Part shown: positions 1 to 7,920 of the stretch, piece after piece | Numbering within the stretch: the stretch's first letter is position 1 | How the letters are laid out: each line of letters opens with the position of its first letter | Source: Bacteroidota bacterium | Lineage (GTDB): Bacteria > Bacteroidota > Bacteroidia > Chitinophagales > BACL12 | Assembly (NCBI GenBank): GCA_016715425.1 | Contig: JADKAC010000001.1 | Coordinates: forward strand, 354,960-418,959 | Length of the DNA: 64,000 nucleotides | Direction: 5' to 3' | Program-made: the position numbers and the translations under genes | Notes under the pieces: model-generated | What the model saw: only the letters and a program-made list of their open reading frames with translations | Told to the model about the DNA's origin: nothing | Databases searched by the model: none

Positions 1-327
1 TGAAGTATTAAATAGTGTTGCAAAGAATTGCAGATTTTCTTCCACTGTTAAATCCTGATATAATGAAAAACGTCCAGGCATATAACCAATTATTTTACGG
101 AGATCTCTATATTGTTTTACCACATCTAAATCATGCACAATCGCATTTCCTGTATCTGCAATAATCAATGAAGTAAGAATGCGAAACAACGTAGTTTTAC
201 CCGCACCATCCGGACCTATTAATCCAAATATCTCAGCAGAATTAATTTGCAAACTCACATTATCAAGGGCAAGTACTTTCCCTTTGTTGTAAGTCTTTAC
301 TAAGTTATTTGCTTCTATTATTGGCAT
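1..327 (-). CDS. ABC transporter ATP-binding protein, N-terminal part (cut by window edge)
   Basis: The reverse strand from 327 reads MPIIEANNLVKTYNKGKVLA and stays open to base 1, giving 109 codons of an ABC ATPase; the rest lies outside the window. A Walker A motif GPDGAGKTT is visible at about residues 37-45 (the usual GPNGAGKST has D and T variants), and a Q-loop-like region follows (GYMPGRFSLYQDLTVEENL, with P where Q is common). This pattern fits the YbhF/CcmA-type multidrug or export ATPases. It is the last visible gene of a minus-strand TetR-TolC-HlyD-ABC group, so it probably powers an ABC export system whose adaptor and outer-membrane channel are encoded upstream. Its ATG begins only 8 bp beyond an inverted-repeat cassette (335-864) that separates it from the HlyD gene. 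Substrate unknown. Confidence 0.88.
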   Translation of the reverse strand, partial: MPIIEANNLVKTYNKGKVLALDNVSLQINSAEIFGLIGPDGAGKTTLFRILTSLIIADTGNAIVHDLDVVKQYRDLRKIIGYMPGRFSLYQDLTVEENLQFFATLFNTS

Positions 328-334
328 CTTTATT

Positions 335-372
335 AAATTGACAGTTGACAGTGGACAGTTGACAATGAAAAA
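335..372. repeat. Left 38-bp inverted repeat arm
   Basis: The arm contains TTGACAG-type heptamer units and is the exact reverse complement of 827-864. A related degenerate copy (TTGATAG, TTGACAATGG, TAGACAATG) lies at 401-433. On the coding strand it falls between the four-helix gene and the ABC ATPase gene. Confidence 0.9.
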
Positions 373-452
373 ATCTTTACTGATTCATTGGCTATTGCCC
401 AGTTGATAGTTGACAATGGATAATAGACAATGAAAGAAATTAGGTTCATCAT

Positions 453-812
453 TTATTTTTTATTTAATGCAGTTTTTGTTGATTTAACAATTGCGATTAA
501 TAATCTTAATATTTCTTTGCAATCATTAATCAGGTGCAAATAATCTTCTTGAGTTAAGAAATCAGTATCTCTTAATAACATTAACCAATATTCAACTTCA
601 TTGGCTTCCTTTAATGCAATATTCATCTTATTTAAAAAGTCTGCTTTTGATTGCGTATGTTCAGCCTCTTTTACTAATGCGCCTATAGCAGTGCCGCTTC
701 GTAACAGTTGCTTGGAAAGAACAAATTCTTTTTTATTCTGCGATAGCTCTTTATAAAGATTAATTATTTTAATCGCAAAAGCATAAGACTTATTTGCTAT
801 TACATTTTCCAT
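453..812 (-). CDS. Four-helix bundle protein (23S rRNA intervening-sequence/S23 family)
   Basis: The 119-residue protein matches the S23/IVP family (TIGR02436/PF05635 type). The family signature is clear: RSGTAIGALVKEA at about residues 39-51, then QSKADFLNKMNIALKEANEVEYWL at about 54-77. The protein is predicted all-helical and basic. Members were first seen inside intervening sequences of 23S rRNA genes, but in Bacteroidota they often stand alone between genes; related bAvd proteins pentamerise in diversity-generating retroelements. No reverse transcriptase or 23S gene is nearby here. The gene lies inside a cassette with 38-bp inverted repeats, within an efflux operon and on the same strand. 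The role is unknown; RNA or nucleic-acid binding is a family-based guess. Confidence 0.92.
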   Translation of the reverse strand: MENVIANKSYAFAIKIINLYKELSQNKKEFVLSKQLLRSGTAIGALVKEAEHTQSKADFLNKMNIALKEANEVEYWLMLLRDTDFLTQEDYLHLINDCKEILRLLIAIVKSTKTALNKK

Positions 813-822
813 TTTCTAATAT

Positions 823-1749
823 TTAATTTTTCATTGTCAACTGTCCACTGTCAACTGTCAATTTGATTTCGCCGTACATTCCTATTTTAATATTGCCATC
901 GTTGGGTACACTTATTTTTATTGCATACACCAGGTTTGCTCTTTCCTCTTTTGTCTGAATTGTTTTAGGAGTGAATTCTGCTTTATCAGAAATCCATGTT
1001 ATCGTACCATCATAATTTTTAAAAGCGCCATTGCCATCATCAATGGATACTGTTGTTTTTTGATTTAATTGAATCTTTGATAATTGATCACCGGTTACAT
1101 AAGCTCTTAAAATCATATTCGACAAATCCGCAATTTTATACAATGGTTTTGCAGGTGTTACATATTCTCCCAGCTCCACATATTTAGTAAGTACAGTTCC
1201 TGAAATTGGATTTAAAATATAGGATTGCCTTAATTGATCATTTACTTGATCTACCTGATATAACACAGGATCAATTTCACTGTGAATTCCTTTTGTTGTA
1301 ATTTCTAAATTGGATTGTTGTGCTATTAATTGTTTATGCAATACATCCAACTGCGCATTAATATCATCCAATTGTTTTTGTGTAGCTGCACCTGCATCTA
1401 ACAAGTTTTGTGTTCTTACTTTTTCTGTATTTGTTGAACGAATTTGTTCTTGAATTGCTGCCAACTGTTTGCTAATATCCGGTTGCTTGCTCAGTATTGC
1501 ATCTGCCTGTGCCTGTAGTTGTAATTTCTTAAGATGTAATTGCACAGTATCTACAATTCCCACAATACTGTTTTGTTCTAAATGCATTCCTTCTTCCACA
1601 TTAAATTGAAGAAGTAAACCACTGGCACCTGTTGCTATTATAATTTCTGTTGCTTCAAATTTTCCTGTTGCATCAAAATCATTTCCCGACTTATTACAAG
1701 CAGTAAGAAGGAGTGTAGAAATAGTGAGTATGAATAGTATTTTTTTCAT
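823..1749 (-). CDS. HlyD/EmrA-family periplasmic adaptor (membrane fusion protein)
   Basis: The 308-residue protein begins with a lipoprotein-type signal (MKKILFILTISTLLLTACNK, lipobox LTAC with Cys18). A biotinyl-lipoyl-like segment follows (GLLLQFNVEEGMHLEQN), then a long coiled-coil hairpin at about 75-165, a second lipoyl half (ILNPISGTVLTKYVELGEYV) and a beta-barrel region. It resembles YbhG-type adaptors that link an ABC exporter to TolC. It lies 3 bp downstream of the tolC-like gene. The final 13 or so residues (LTVDSGQLTMKN) are encoded by the right arm of the inverted-repeat cassette, so the original C-terminus has probably been replaced or extended. Confidence 0.93.
   Translation of the reverse strand: MKKILFILTISTLLLTACNKSGNDFDATGKFEATEIIIATGASGLLLQFNVEEGMHLEQNSIVGIVDTVQLHLKKLQLQAQADAILSKQPDISKQLAAIQEQIRSTNTEKVRTQNLLDAGAATQKQLDDINAQLDVLHKQLIAQQSNLEITTKGIHSEIDPVLYQVDQVNDQLRQSYILNPISGTVLTKYVELGEYVTPAKPLYKIADLSNMILRAYVTGDQLSKIQLNQKTTVSIDDGNGAFKNYDGTITWISDKAEFTPKTIQTKEERANLVYAIKISVPNDGNIKIGMYGEIKLTVDSGQLTMKN
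827..864. repeat. Right 38-bp inverted repeat arm
   Basis: This is the exact reverse complement of 335-372. It overlaps the 3' end of the HlyD-family gene and encodes its last amino acids, an unusual case of a repeat being read as protein. Confidence 0.9.
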
Positions 1750-1752
1750 GAA

Positions 1753-3030
1753 TTATAATTTGCCGAGAGTAATTAAATAGTTTGTTTTTGCTATAAGTAA
1801 TTGTGTTTCATGCAAAGCCTGATTTTGTTGCACTTGCAGCAATCCATTTAATTCTACCACATAATCTGTGGATGTGATTACACCATTTTTTAATTGTACA
1901 TCTGTTGCATTCATTATTTCTTTTTTCAAAACAATAATTTGTTTATCCAACTCTATAAGCTGATTATACTTTGTGATATCCGCCATTTTTTGTTCTGAAT
2001 CAATGCGTGTATTCAGTTCAAATGTTTTTTGTTGATTGGCAATAGTTTCATTTTGTATAGTATAAATAGCAGCATCTGTTTTTTTAATATTGCCTTGCCA
2101 TAGCGGATAATTAAATTTAATACCAGCCATATAGTATGCATCGAATTGCGTTAAGAAAAAATTGGGACCGGGAAGGCCATAACCACCAGTTGCAAACAGA
2201 GATACTTGCGGGAGATTAATTCCTGATGCAAATTCCTTTTGTTGAGTGGTAAATTCAGATTGTGTTTTAAATAAATCAATCTCAGGCCGTGTAATAGAAT
2301 TATCTTCCTCTACAATAGTTATCTCCGGTTTTTGAAAATTGGTATTTGATGAAAGAGATTCACCGGTATAACCCGCAAGCATTTTCATTGCTGCTTGTTT
2401 CGTATTTATTGTTTCAGTTTGTTGCTGCCGGGTTTTTATTATTTCTGCTTCAAGCACATTTATGGATAATTGTGTTACAACTCCATTAGCCTGACCATTT
2501 AATAAATCCTGTTTACGGTCATTAAGTGTTTTTAAAGTATTGGCAATTAATTCTAAATTATCGGTAGCTAATAAAATGTTTGCATACAATTGAATTACTT
2601 GTTGTTTTACTTTATACAAATCTGTTTCAAGCTGATATTTTTGCGTAGCATTATCAATGGCTTGTAATGATTTTGCCTGACTAATATTACCGCCATCATA
2701 AATTAATTGTGTAACACCAAGTTCTACTTTGTATTGATCTTTTCTCAATATAGGAAAAGCAAAATAAGGAGATTCTCCCGGGATAAAAGGCACATCGCTT
2801 TGGTAGCTTGCTTGTCCGTTTAATGCAACTTGGGGTTGCCACGCTGCATTTATTTTTTCTATGCTTACCTCTGAAGTTTTATCTATCACTTCACGCTGTG
2901 CTGCAAGTGGATAATTAATCATTGCTTGTTCAATGCAAACAGTAAGAGAAGTAGTGGTAACTACATCTTGTGCTGTAACTACAATTGTTAGAAATATATA
3001 TACGGATAAAAGAATATATCGTAGTTGCAT
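1753..3030 (-). CDS. TolC-family outer membrane efflux protein
   Basis: The 425-residue protein has an N-terminal signal peptide (ending near VVTAQ, residue about 21) and the long heptad-rich helices of outer membrane factors. LTVCIEQAMINYP is the typical start of the first repeat, and the region around 220-300 starts the second. It should form the outer-membrane duct of the export system whose HlyD adaptor gene follows after 3 bp. It is preceded by a TetR gene with a 4-bp gap, so the group is almost certainly one transcript. Confidence 0.93.
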   Translation of the reverse strand: MQLRYILLSVYIFLTIVVTAQDVVTTTSLTVCIEQAMINYPLAAQREVIDKTSEVSIEKINAAWQPQVALNGQASYQSDVPFIPGESPYFAFPILRKDQYKVELGVTQLIYDGGNISQAKSLQAIDNATQKYQLETDLYKVKQQVIQLYANILLATDNLELIANTLKTLNDRKQDLLNGQANGVVTQLSINVLEAEIIKTRQQQTETINTKQAAMKMLAGYTGESLSSNTNFQKPEITIVEEDNSITRPEIDLFKTQSEFTTQQKEFASGINLPQVSLFATGGYGLPGPNFFLTQFDAYYMAGIKFNYPLWQGNIKKTDAAIYTIQNETIANQQKTFELNTRIDSEQKMADITKYNQLIELDKQIIVLKKEIMNATDVQLKNGVITSTDYVVELNGLLQVQQNQALHETQLLIAKTNYLITLGKL

Positions 3031-3034
3031 AATG

Positions 3035-3658
3035 CTATTTTTTTATAGAGAGTAATATCGAATCTGCAATTATTTCTTTGCGCTGAATCATCATTTTTTC
3101 AAATGTTTTCTGATCTAAATCCATAATTGCCATGAGCAATGGTTTAGCAATAAAAGGCCATACACTCATTGCCAGTAAATTCATCATAAGCTGCCGTGGG
3201 TCCACTTTTTTTATATTGCCTTTGCGAATTTCTGCCTTCACCAATTTTTCGAACTCTTTGCGAAAATCACCGATATGTGAATGCTGCATATTGCCAATTA
3301 ATTTTTCAGGATTATGTGCAATTTCATTTACGATAAATAGTGGCAAGTCCTGATTTTGAATGAGTGTATCTAATTCCCCTGAAATCAATCGTTTGATTTT
3401 TTCTTCAAAGGATTCTTTACCCTGAAGTGCAGTAATAAATCCCTGGAAAAATTTCCCCATGTTTTCTTTAAACACCATATCAAACATCTTGTCTTTACTT
3501 CGAAAGTAGTAATGTAGTAAAGCTCTGTTGATACCTGCCTCCTGCGCAATGTCTTCCATTCTTGCGGCAGCAAATCCTTTGCGAGTAAATACTCTGCGGG
3601 CAGCATTCAGAATTTGCTCTTCTGTTCCCGGCTGTAGTTGTTTTGTAGTTTTACCCAA
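3035..3658 (-). CDS. TetR/AcrR-family transcriptional regulator
   Basis: The 207-residue protein has a canonical N-terminal TetR helix-turn-helix: EEQILNAARRVFTRKGFAAA, then RMEDIAQEAGINRALLHYYF and KDKMFDMVF (about residues 13-60). The C-terminal ligand domain is divergent. As first gene of the efflux operon it probably represses its own operon and responds to an exported compound, as CecR does for ybhGFSR in E. coli. The operator would lie in 3659-3780; I could not identify a clear palindrome there. Confidence 0.95.
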   Translation of the reverse strand: MGKTTKQLQPGTEEQILNAARRVFTRKGFAAARMEDIAQEAGINRALLHYYFRSKDKMFDMVFKENMGKFFQGFITALQGKESFEEKIKRLISGELDTLIQNQDLPLFIVNEIAHNPEKLIGNMQHSHIGDFRKEFEKLVKAEIRKGNIKKVDPRQLMMNLLAMSVWPFIAKPLLMAIMDLDQKTFEKMMIQRKEIIADSILLSIKK

Positions 3659-3784
3659 TGATTTAACAATTTAGTTAAACAAGGATGCAAATATAGAATA
3701 ATTATGAAGAAAGCAAATAATTTTAAAATTATTTTCGAAAAGCCGGATGATTGCTATATCGGTTATTTTGAATTTTTAGGAACA

Positions 3785-3839
3785 AAAAAGCCGGCGATGA
3801 ACCAGCTTTTTAATATTCAATTATTACACAAATTATGCT
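3785..3839 (-). terminator. Terminator-like hairpin, duplicated copy of the EF-G 3' flank
   Basis: AAAAAGCCGG and CCAGCTTTTT form an imperfect hairpin (3785-3811) downstream of the T9SS gene on the minus strand. The hairpin plus the next 28 bp, up to an AGCATAA read on the minus strand, matches 5553-5607 at 51 of 55 positions without gaps. The copy therefore includes the last codon and stop of an EF-G-like 3' end and its terminator, though no EF-G gene precedes it. Confidence 0.75.
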
Positions 3840-3865
3840 ATTGTAAATTTCGCTTCAATAAATAA

Positions 3866-5356
3866 TTAATGTAGAATAGTGAGTTTGGTATTAAATAGAT
3901 TATTACCCTGTTGTTTTATTATCAGGTTATATAATCCTGAAGACAATTTATCTGTGTTTATTTTTTGAGAAGGAGAGGTGATATATATCTCTTTAACTTT
4001 TATTCCATTCATGTTTATTATCTCTAAAGAAATTCCGGAATATTCTGTAAAATGAGAATCTATTATTATAAAATTATTTGCAGGATTTGGGTAAATATTA
4101 ACCGCAACCTTTTGTATTTCTATATTATCTATTGCCACCTCTATTATTGTATCACAATCGCTGCCTGCCAAAGCACCGAGATTATAGTTAGGCAAATTTG
4201 GGAGGCCATAAAGTGTTCTTCTACCTCCAAGGTAAATATTATTAGTATCTAAATTGCATGCTAAACCTTCTATGTTAGGGTTATTTATTACACTAAGATT
4301 CATAGTGTATTCTGAGAAATCATCAGTAGGCATTAAAAAATGGCTAGTGGCAATATAAATTTTATTGTCTGGTCCAATTTGAAGTTGACCTAATGTATAT
4401 TTAGGTAAAAACAAATAATTATCTACGACAAGATCATATATCAATTTTTGTGTTTCTGGAAATGGATCATTACAATTAAAACAATATTGATACAATTTAG
4501 AGAATTCGTTTAAGCTAAGTGTTGAAATATAGAGTTTATTGCCATCTTGACTAAATTCACACCCATAGAGATAATCATCTGAATCAATAATATTAGAAAT
4601 TGGTAAATAGAATAAGGAAACTAATTGAGCTGTGCATCTATCGAAACTAAAAATCTCAAGACCATTATTGTCAGCTAAGGCTAATCTATTACCTGCTTGT
4701 GTAAAAGTCATCTCACCAACATTATTTCCGCTTCTCAATTTTCCAACAAGTTGTGTATTAATAAAAATTGTATCTGTAGTTATCAGTAATTTATAGAATA
4801 CATTAGATGAATCTTCGTCAATTCCTTTTTTATGAATTATGAGCCACCAATCTAAACCATTCCCATGTAAAACAGCATTCATTTGCTGAGTTAACTTGTC
4901 AAAAATAATAGGCATATTTTTATTATCTATTATATCGCCCAATCCACCGTCAAGAGACATATCAACAATAGAATATTTTAGATTTGAATCAGCGATTGTA
5001 AAAATATAATATTGATTATCGTTCTCAGGAAATGGTACAATTATTACTCCCTGTGTTATGGACGAACCGTATTCAACAATTTGATCAATGTCAAGACTGT
5101 CTCCATTGCTCATCATAGCATTTAGTCTATTCCAAACAGAAACTCCGTTGGTATAAAATAATAAATTGCCACTATTATCTGAGATGGAGGCAGACGCTTC
5201 ATGAGCAATACCTGCGGCTGGAATTGCTTCTAATGTGAATTCATTAAACTTAAGAAGAACTGAATCACCAAAATACCAATTATCCGACTTTGATTGGGCA
5301 AATAAATTGAGTACATGAAAAATAAATAAAATGATAATTAGCATTTTAGAATTCAT
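3866..5356 (-). CDS. T9SS-exported protein with beta-propeller-like repeats
   Basis: The 496-residue protein has a signal peptide (ending LNLFAQ at about residue 21). The start of the mature part, DNWYFGDSVLLKFN, and the following ISDNSGNLLFYTNGVSVWN are typical of a widespread Bacteroidota secreted family with WD40/propeller-like repeats. The last 75 residues are a type A T9SS sorting domain (VNIYPNPANNFIIIDS... SGLYNLIIKQ... TKLTILH). It should be exported across the outer membrane and either released or attached to the cell surface. Function is unknown. It is followed by a duplicated terminator and preceded, 3 bp upstream of its ATG, by the remnant of another T9SS gene. Confidence 0.9.
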   Translation of the reverse strand: MNSKMLIIILFIFHVLNLFAQSKSDNWYFGDSVLLKFNEFTLEAIPAAGIAHEASASISDNSGNLLFYTNGVSVWNRLNAMMSNGDSLDIDQIVEYGSSITQGVIIVPFPENDNQYYIFTIADSNLKYSIVDMSLDGGLGDIIDNKNMPIIFDKLTQQMNAVLHGNGLDWWLIIHKKGIDEDSSNVFYKLLITTDTIFINTQLVGKLRSGNNVGEMTFTQAGNRLALADNNGLEIFSFDRCTAQLVSLFYLPISNIIDSDDYLYGCEFSQDGNKLYISTLSLNEFSKLYQYCFNCNDPFPETQKLIYDLVVDNYLFLPKYTLGQLQIGPDNKIYIATSHFLMPTDDFSEYTMNLSVINNPNIEGLACNLDTNNIYLGGRRTLYGLPNLPNYNLGALAGSDCDTIIEVAIDNIEIQKVAVNIYPNPANNFIIIDSHFTEYSGISLEIINMNGIKVKEIYITSPSQKINTDKLSSGLYNLIIKQQGNNLFNTKLTILH

Positions 5357-5359
5357 AAA

Positions 5360-5458
5360 TTATAATTTTATGATCTTACCATGTTTTATTTCGCCACTGG
5401 TACTTGTTATTGTATATAAATAGATACCGGGTTTATAATTTTTTTCTAAATTCATTAT
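5360..5458 (-). pseudogene. Remnant of a T9SS C-terminal sorting domain
   Basis: The minus strand from 5458 reads MNLEKNYKPGIYLYTITST followed by SGEIKHGKIIKL and a stop at 5360-5362. This is the typical final part of a T9SS type A domain (GxYxY...T..G....KIIKL). The frame stays open further upstream to about 5483 without recognisable protein similarity. No body of the gene remains between this and the EF-G terminator at 5553-5579. It looks like the 3' stump of a lost cargo gene that once lay between EF-G and the present T9SS gene. Confidence 0.6.
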
Positions 5459-5552
5459 CAAATTTAAACTTTTGAATCTGAAATAAAACAATAAATAATA
5501 TATAGAAAGTAAATATTTATCGAATATGACTTTTAATTTGAAAACAATAACT

Positions 5553-5579
5553 AAAAAGCCGGCAATAAACCGGCTTTTT
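5553..5579 (-). terminator. Intrinsic terminator of the EF-G paralogue
   Basis: AAAAAGCCGG and CCGGCTTTTT form a perfect 10-bp stem with a 7-nt loop, ending in a T run on the minus strand, 21 bp after the EF-G stop codon. Confidence 0.9.
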
Positions 5580-5600
5580 ATTATTCAATTATTACACAAA

Positions 5601-7730
5601 TTATGCTTCAGCAAGTTCTTCTATATGTGCATGCATTAATTGTTGTTGTAATTCAAATGGAACAGCAGCAAACTCAGAAAATGTTCTCTTGAATTTTCCT
5701 CTGCCTTGTGTGAGTGAGCGCAAAGCGGAAGAATATCCATACAATTCTGCTAGTGGAACTCGTGCAATTATTTTTTGATAATGACCATCTGTATCCATAC
5801 CCATTACAATACCTCTGCGGGTTTGTAAATCGCCAATTACTTCACCCATCATATCAGGCGGAACCATCACTTCTAAATCATAAATAGGTTCAAGTAATTT
5901 CGGATCTGCTTCACGGAACGCATTTTTAAATGCCATAGTTCCTGCAAGTTTAAATGCCATATCATTACTGTCAACAGCATGCATTTTTCCATCATATACA
6001 CTCACTCTTACATCACGCACATAACTTCCTGTCAACGGACCATTTTGCATTTTATCCATCACACCTTTTAATATAGAAGGCAGAAAACGAATATCAATAG
6101 CGCCACCAACAATGCAATTTAAATACACCAATTTTCCGCCCCATTTTAATTCATGTTCTTCACGTCCACGTACATTCAAATCTTTTGGATCGGGCATGCC
6201 TTCATAAAATGGTTCAACCAACATGTGCACTTCTGCAAATTGTCCTGCACCGCCACTTTGTTTTTTATGTTTGTAGTCGGATTTTACACCTTTTTGAATT
6301 GTTTCTCTATAAGGAATACGAGGTTTAATAAAATCAAATTGAATTCCATACAAATGTTCTATTTTCCATTTCAACATTGCAAGATGTAATTCGCCTTGAG
6401 CACTTACAATCGTTTGTTTTAATTCCATGTTATGATCAACAGAAATAGTGGGATCTTCCTCATGAATATGATGTAGTGCTGTACCCATTTTTTCTTCATC
6501 ACCTTTATTATGTACTTCAATTGCAGCTTCCACTTTTGGCAAAGGAAATTTAATTGGAGTAACAGTAACATTCTCACCTTTTGCAGCCAAAGTATTATTG
6601 GTATGCGTCTTTTTTAATTTCACTGTTGCAGCTATATCACCCGCCATCACTTCATTAATATTATCACGTTTTTTTCCCTCTACAGTATAAATATTACTGA
6701 TACGTTCAGCAGCATCCGTATTTGTATTTATTAAATCCATTCCTGTAGTTACTTTACCACTGCATACTTTAAAATAACTCATATCACCAAGATGCGGCTC
6801 ACTTACAGTTTTAAAAATAAATGCAACAGTAGGATTATTCGAATTGCATGGTAAATCTGCACCGTTGGTTAATTTTTCAGGCATCATGTGGGCAGCACTC
6901 GGACAACAATAATCTATAAAACCCATAATGCGTCCGCTACCCATATTATGTTTTGAACATACACAAAACACAGGAAAAAAATCATGATTGCGAATCGAAA
7001 GTAATAATCCTTTTTGCATATCGGTTTCATCCAAAGTGCCTTTATCAAAAAACTTTTCCATCAATGTTTCATCGTTCACTGCAATGGCTTCAATTAATTC
7101 ATCGTGGAGTTGTTTTGCTTTTTCTTTTTCGTTTGCAGGAATTTCTTGTTTATCCGGTTTGCCACCGTCTGTTGGAAAAACATACATCACCATATTTAAT
7201 ACATCAATAATTGCATTAAAATCTACACCTTGATTAATTGGATATTGTACAACAGTTACTTTCGATCCGAACCGTTCTTTTGCTTGAGTAATAGTATTAT
7301 CAAAATCTGATTTTTCTTCATCTAAATGATTTACAACAAGCAACATTGGTTTGCGCATTTCATCTGCCATTTCCCAAATTAATTCTGTTCCCACTTCCAC
7401 ACCATTAGCACCGTTTATTACAAGAATTCCTGTATCGGCAACTTTAAAAGCACTCACCACTTCACCCACAAAATCATCCATACCGGGTGTGTCTATAATA
7501 TTAATTTTGGTTTCTTTCCATTCCACATTTAATAGCGTAGAAAAAATACTATTACCCCGTTCATGTTCCAGATCTGTATAATCCGATACGGTGTTTTTTT
7601 CTGCAATGGATCCTCTGCGGTTGATTGCTCCGGCTTCGAATAACATACACTCGGCAAGAGTTGTCTTGCCACTGCCCGAGTGGCCAACCAAAACCACATT
7701 TTTGATGTGTTCACTATCATACGATTTCAT
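5601..7730 (-). CDS. Elongation factor G-like GTPase (EF-G paralogue)
   Basis: The 709-residue protein has full EF-G length and domain order: GTPase domain, beta-barrel domain II, domains III-V. The P-loop is GHSGSGKT (residues 16-23), G2 is in ERGNSI (about 57-62; ERGITI in canonical EF-G), G3 is DTPGMDD (80-86; DTPGHVD in canonical EF-G) and G4 is NHLD (134-137; NKMD in canonical EF-G). These changes place it with the divergent second EF-G-like group rather than the main translocase. It stands alone, away from rpsL/rpsG/tuf, has its own terminator, and is divergent from a BASS transporter gene. Translation or ribosome recycling is the family expectation; the specific role is unknown. Confidence 0.92.
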   Translation of the reverse strand: MKSYDSEHIKNVVLVGHSGSGKTTLAECMLFEAGAINRRGSIAEKNTVSDYTDLEHERGNSIFSTLLNVEWKETKINIIDTPGMDDFVGEVVSAFKVADTGILVINGANGVEVGTELIWEMADEMRKPMLLVVNHLDEEKSDFDNTITQAKERFGSKVTVVQYPINQGVDFNAIIDVLNMVMYVFPTDGGKPDKQEIPANEKEKAKQLHDELIEAIAVNDETLMEKFFDKGTLDETDMQKGLLLSIRNHDFFPVFCVCSKHNMGSGRIMGFIDYCCPSAAHMMPEKLTNGADLPCNSNNPTVAFIFKTVSEPHLGDMSYFKVCSGKVTTGMDLINTNTDAAERISNIYTVEGKKRDNINEVMAGDIAATVKLKKTHTNNTLAAKGENVTVTPIKFPLPKVEAAIEVHNKGDEEKMGTALHHIHEEDPTISVDHNMELKQTIVSAQGELHLAMLKWKIEHLYGIQFDFIKPRIPYRETIQKGVKSDYKHKKQSGGAGQFAEVHMLVEPFYEGMPDPKDLNVRGREEHELKWGGKLVYLNCIVGGAIDIRFLPSILKGVMDKMQNGPLTGSYVRDVRVSVYDGKMHAVDSNDMAFKLAGTMAFKNAFREADPKLLEPIYDLEVMVPPDMMGEVIGDLQTRRGIVMGMDTDGHYQKIIARVPLAELYGYSSALRSLTQGRGKFKRTFSEFAAVPFELQQQLMHAHIEELAEA

Positions 7731-7920
7731 ATAGTAGGTATTTATGGTTAAAAAATAAATGGAAACGCAATTTATACAAGTTCATCAGGAAATCAAAGAA
7801 TATTGATTAATAATATTTTTTGAATGTATTGAAAGGTATAAATTTTTGGAAATCAACAGTGGTTTTGAGGAAACACATTTCAAAAACTTATTTTTATCCT
7901 GAACAAGATTAAACCGGTAT

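Larger units (their letters stand above)
335..864. mobile_element. 530-bp cassette with perfect 38-bp terminal inverted repeats around a four-helix-bundle gene
   Basis: Bases 335-372 and 827-864 are exact reverse complements over 38 bp. Each arm is built of heptamer-like units (TTGACAG, TTGACAG, TGGACAG, TTGACAATG). A second degenerate block of the same units lies inside the left arm at 401-433. Between the arms is a single 119-codon gene. No transposase is present and I see no target-site duplication at the edges. The right arm supplies the last codons and stop of the HlyD gene, and the left arm stops 8 bp before the ABC start, so the cassette sits exactly at a gene junction in an operon. 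Calling it mobile is inference from structure. Confidence 0.6.

Noticed and set aside
335..864. CRISPR array or diversity-generating retroelement
   Set aside because: Repeat units are heptamers without spacers, and there is no reverse transcriptase, template/variable repeat pair or cas gene.
3132..3353. Plus-strand open frame inside the TetR gene
   Set aside because: It is the shadow of a clear TetR gene on the other strand and has no protein similarity.
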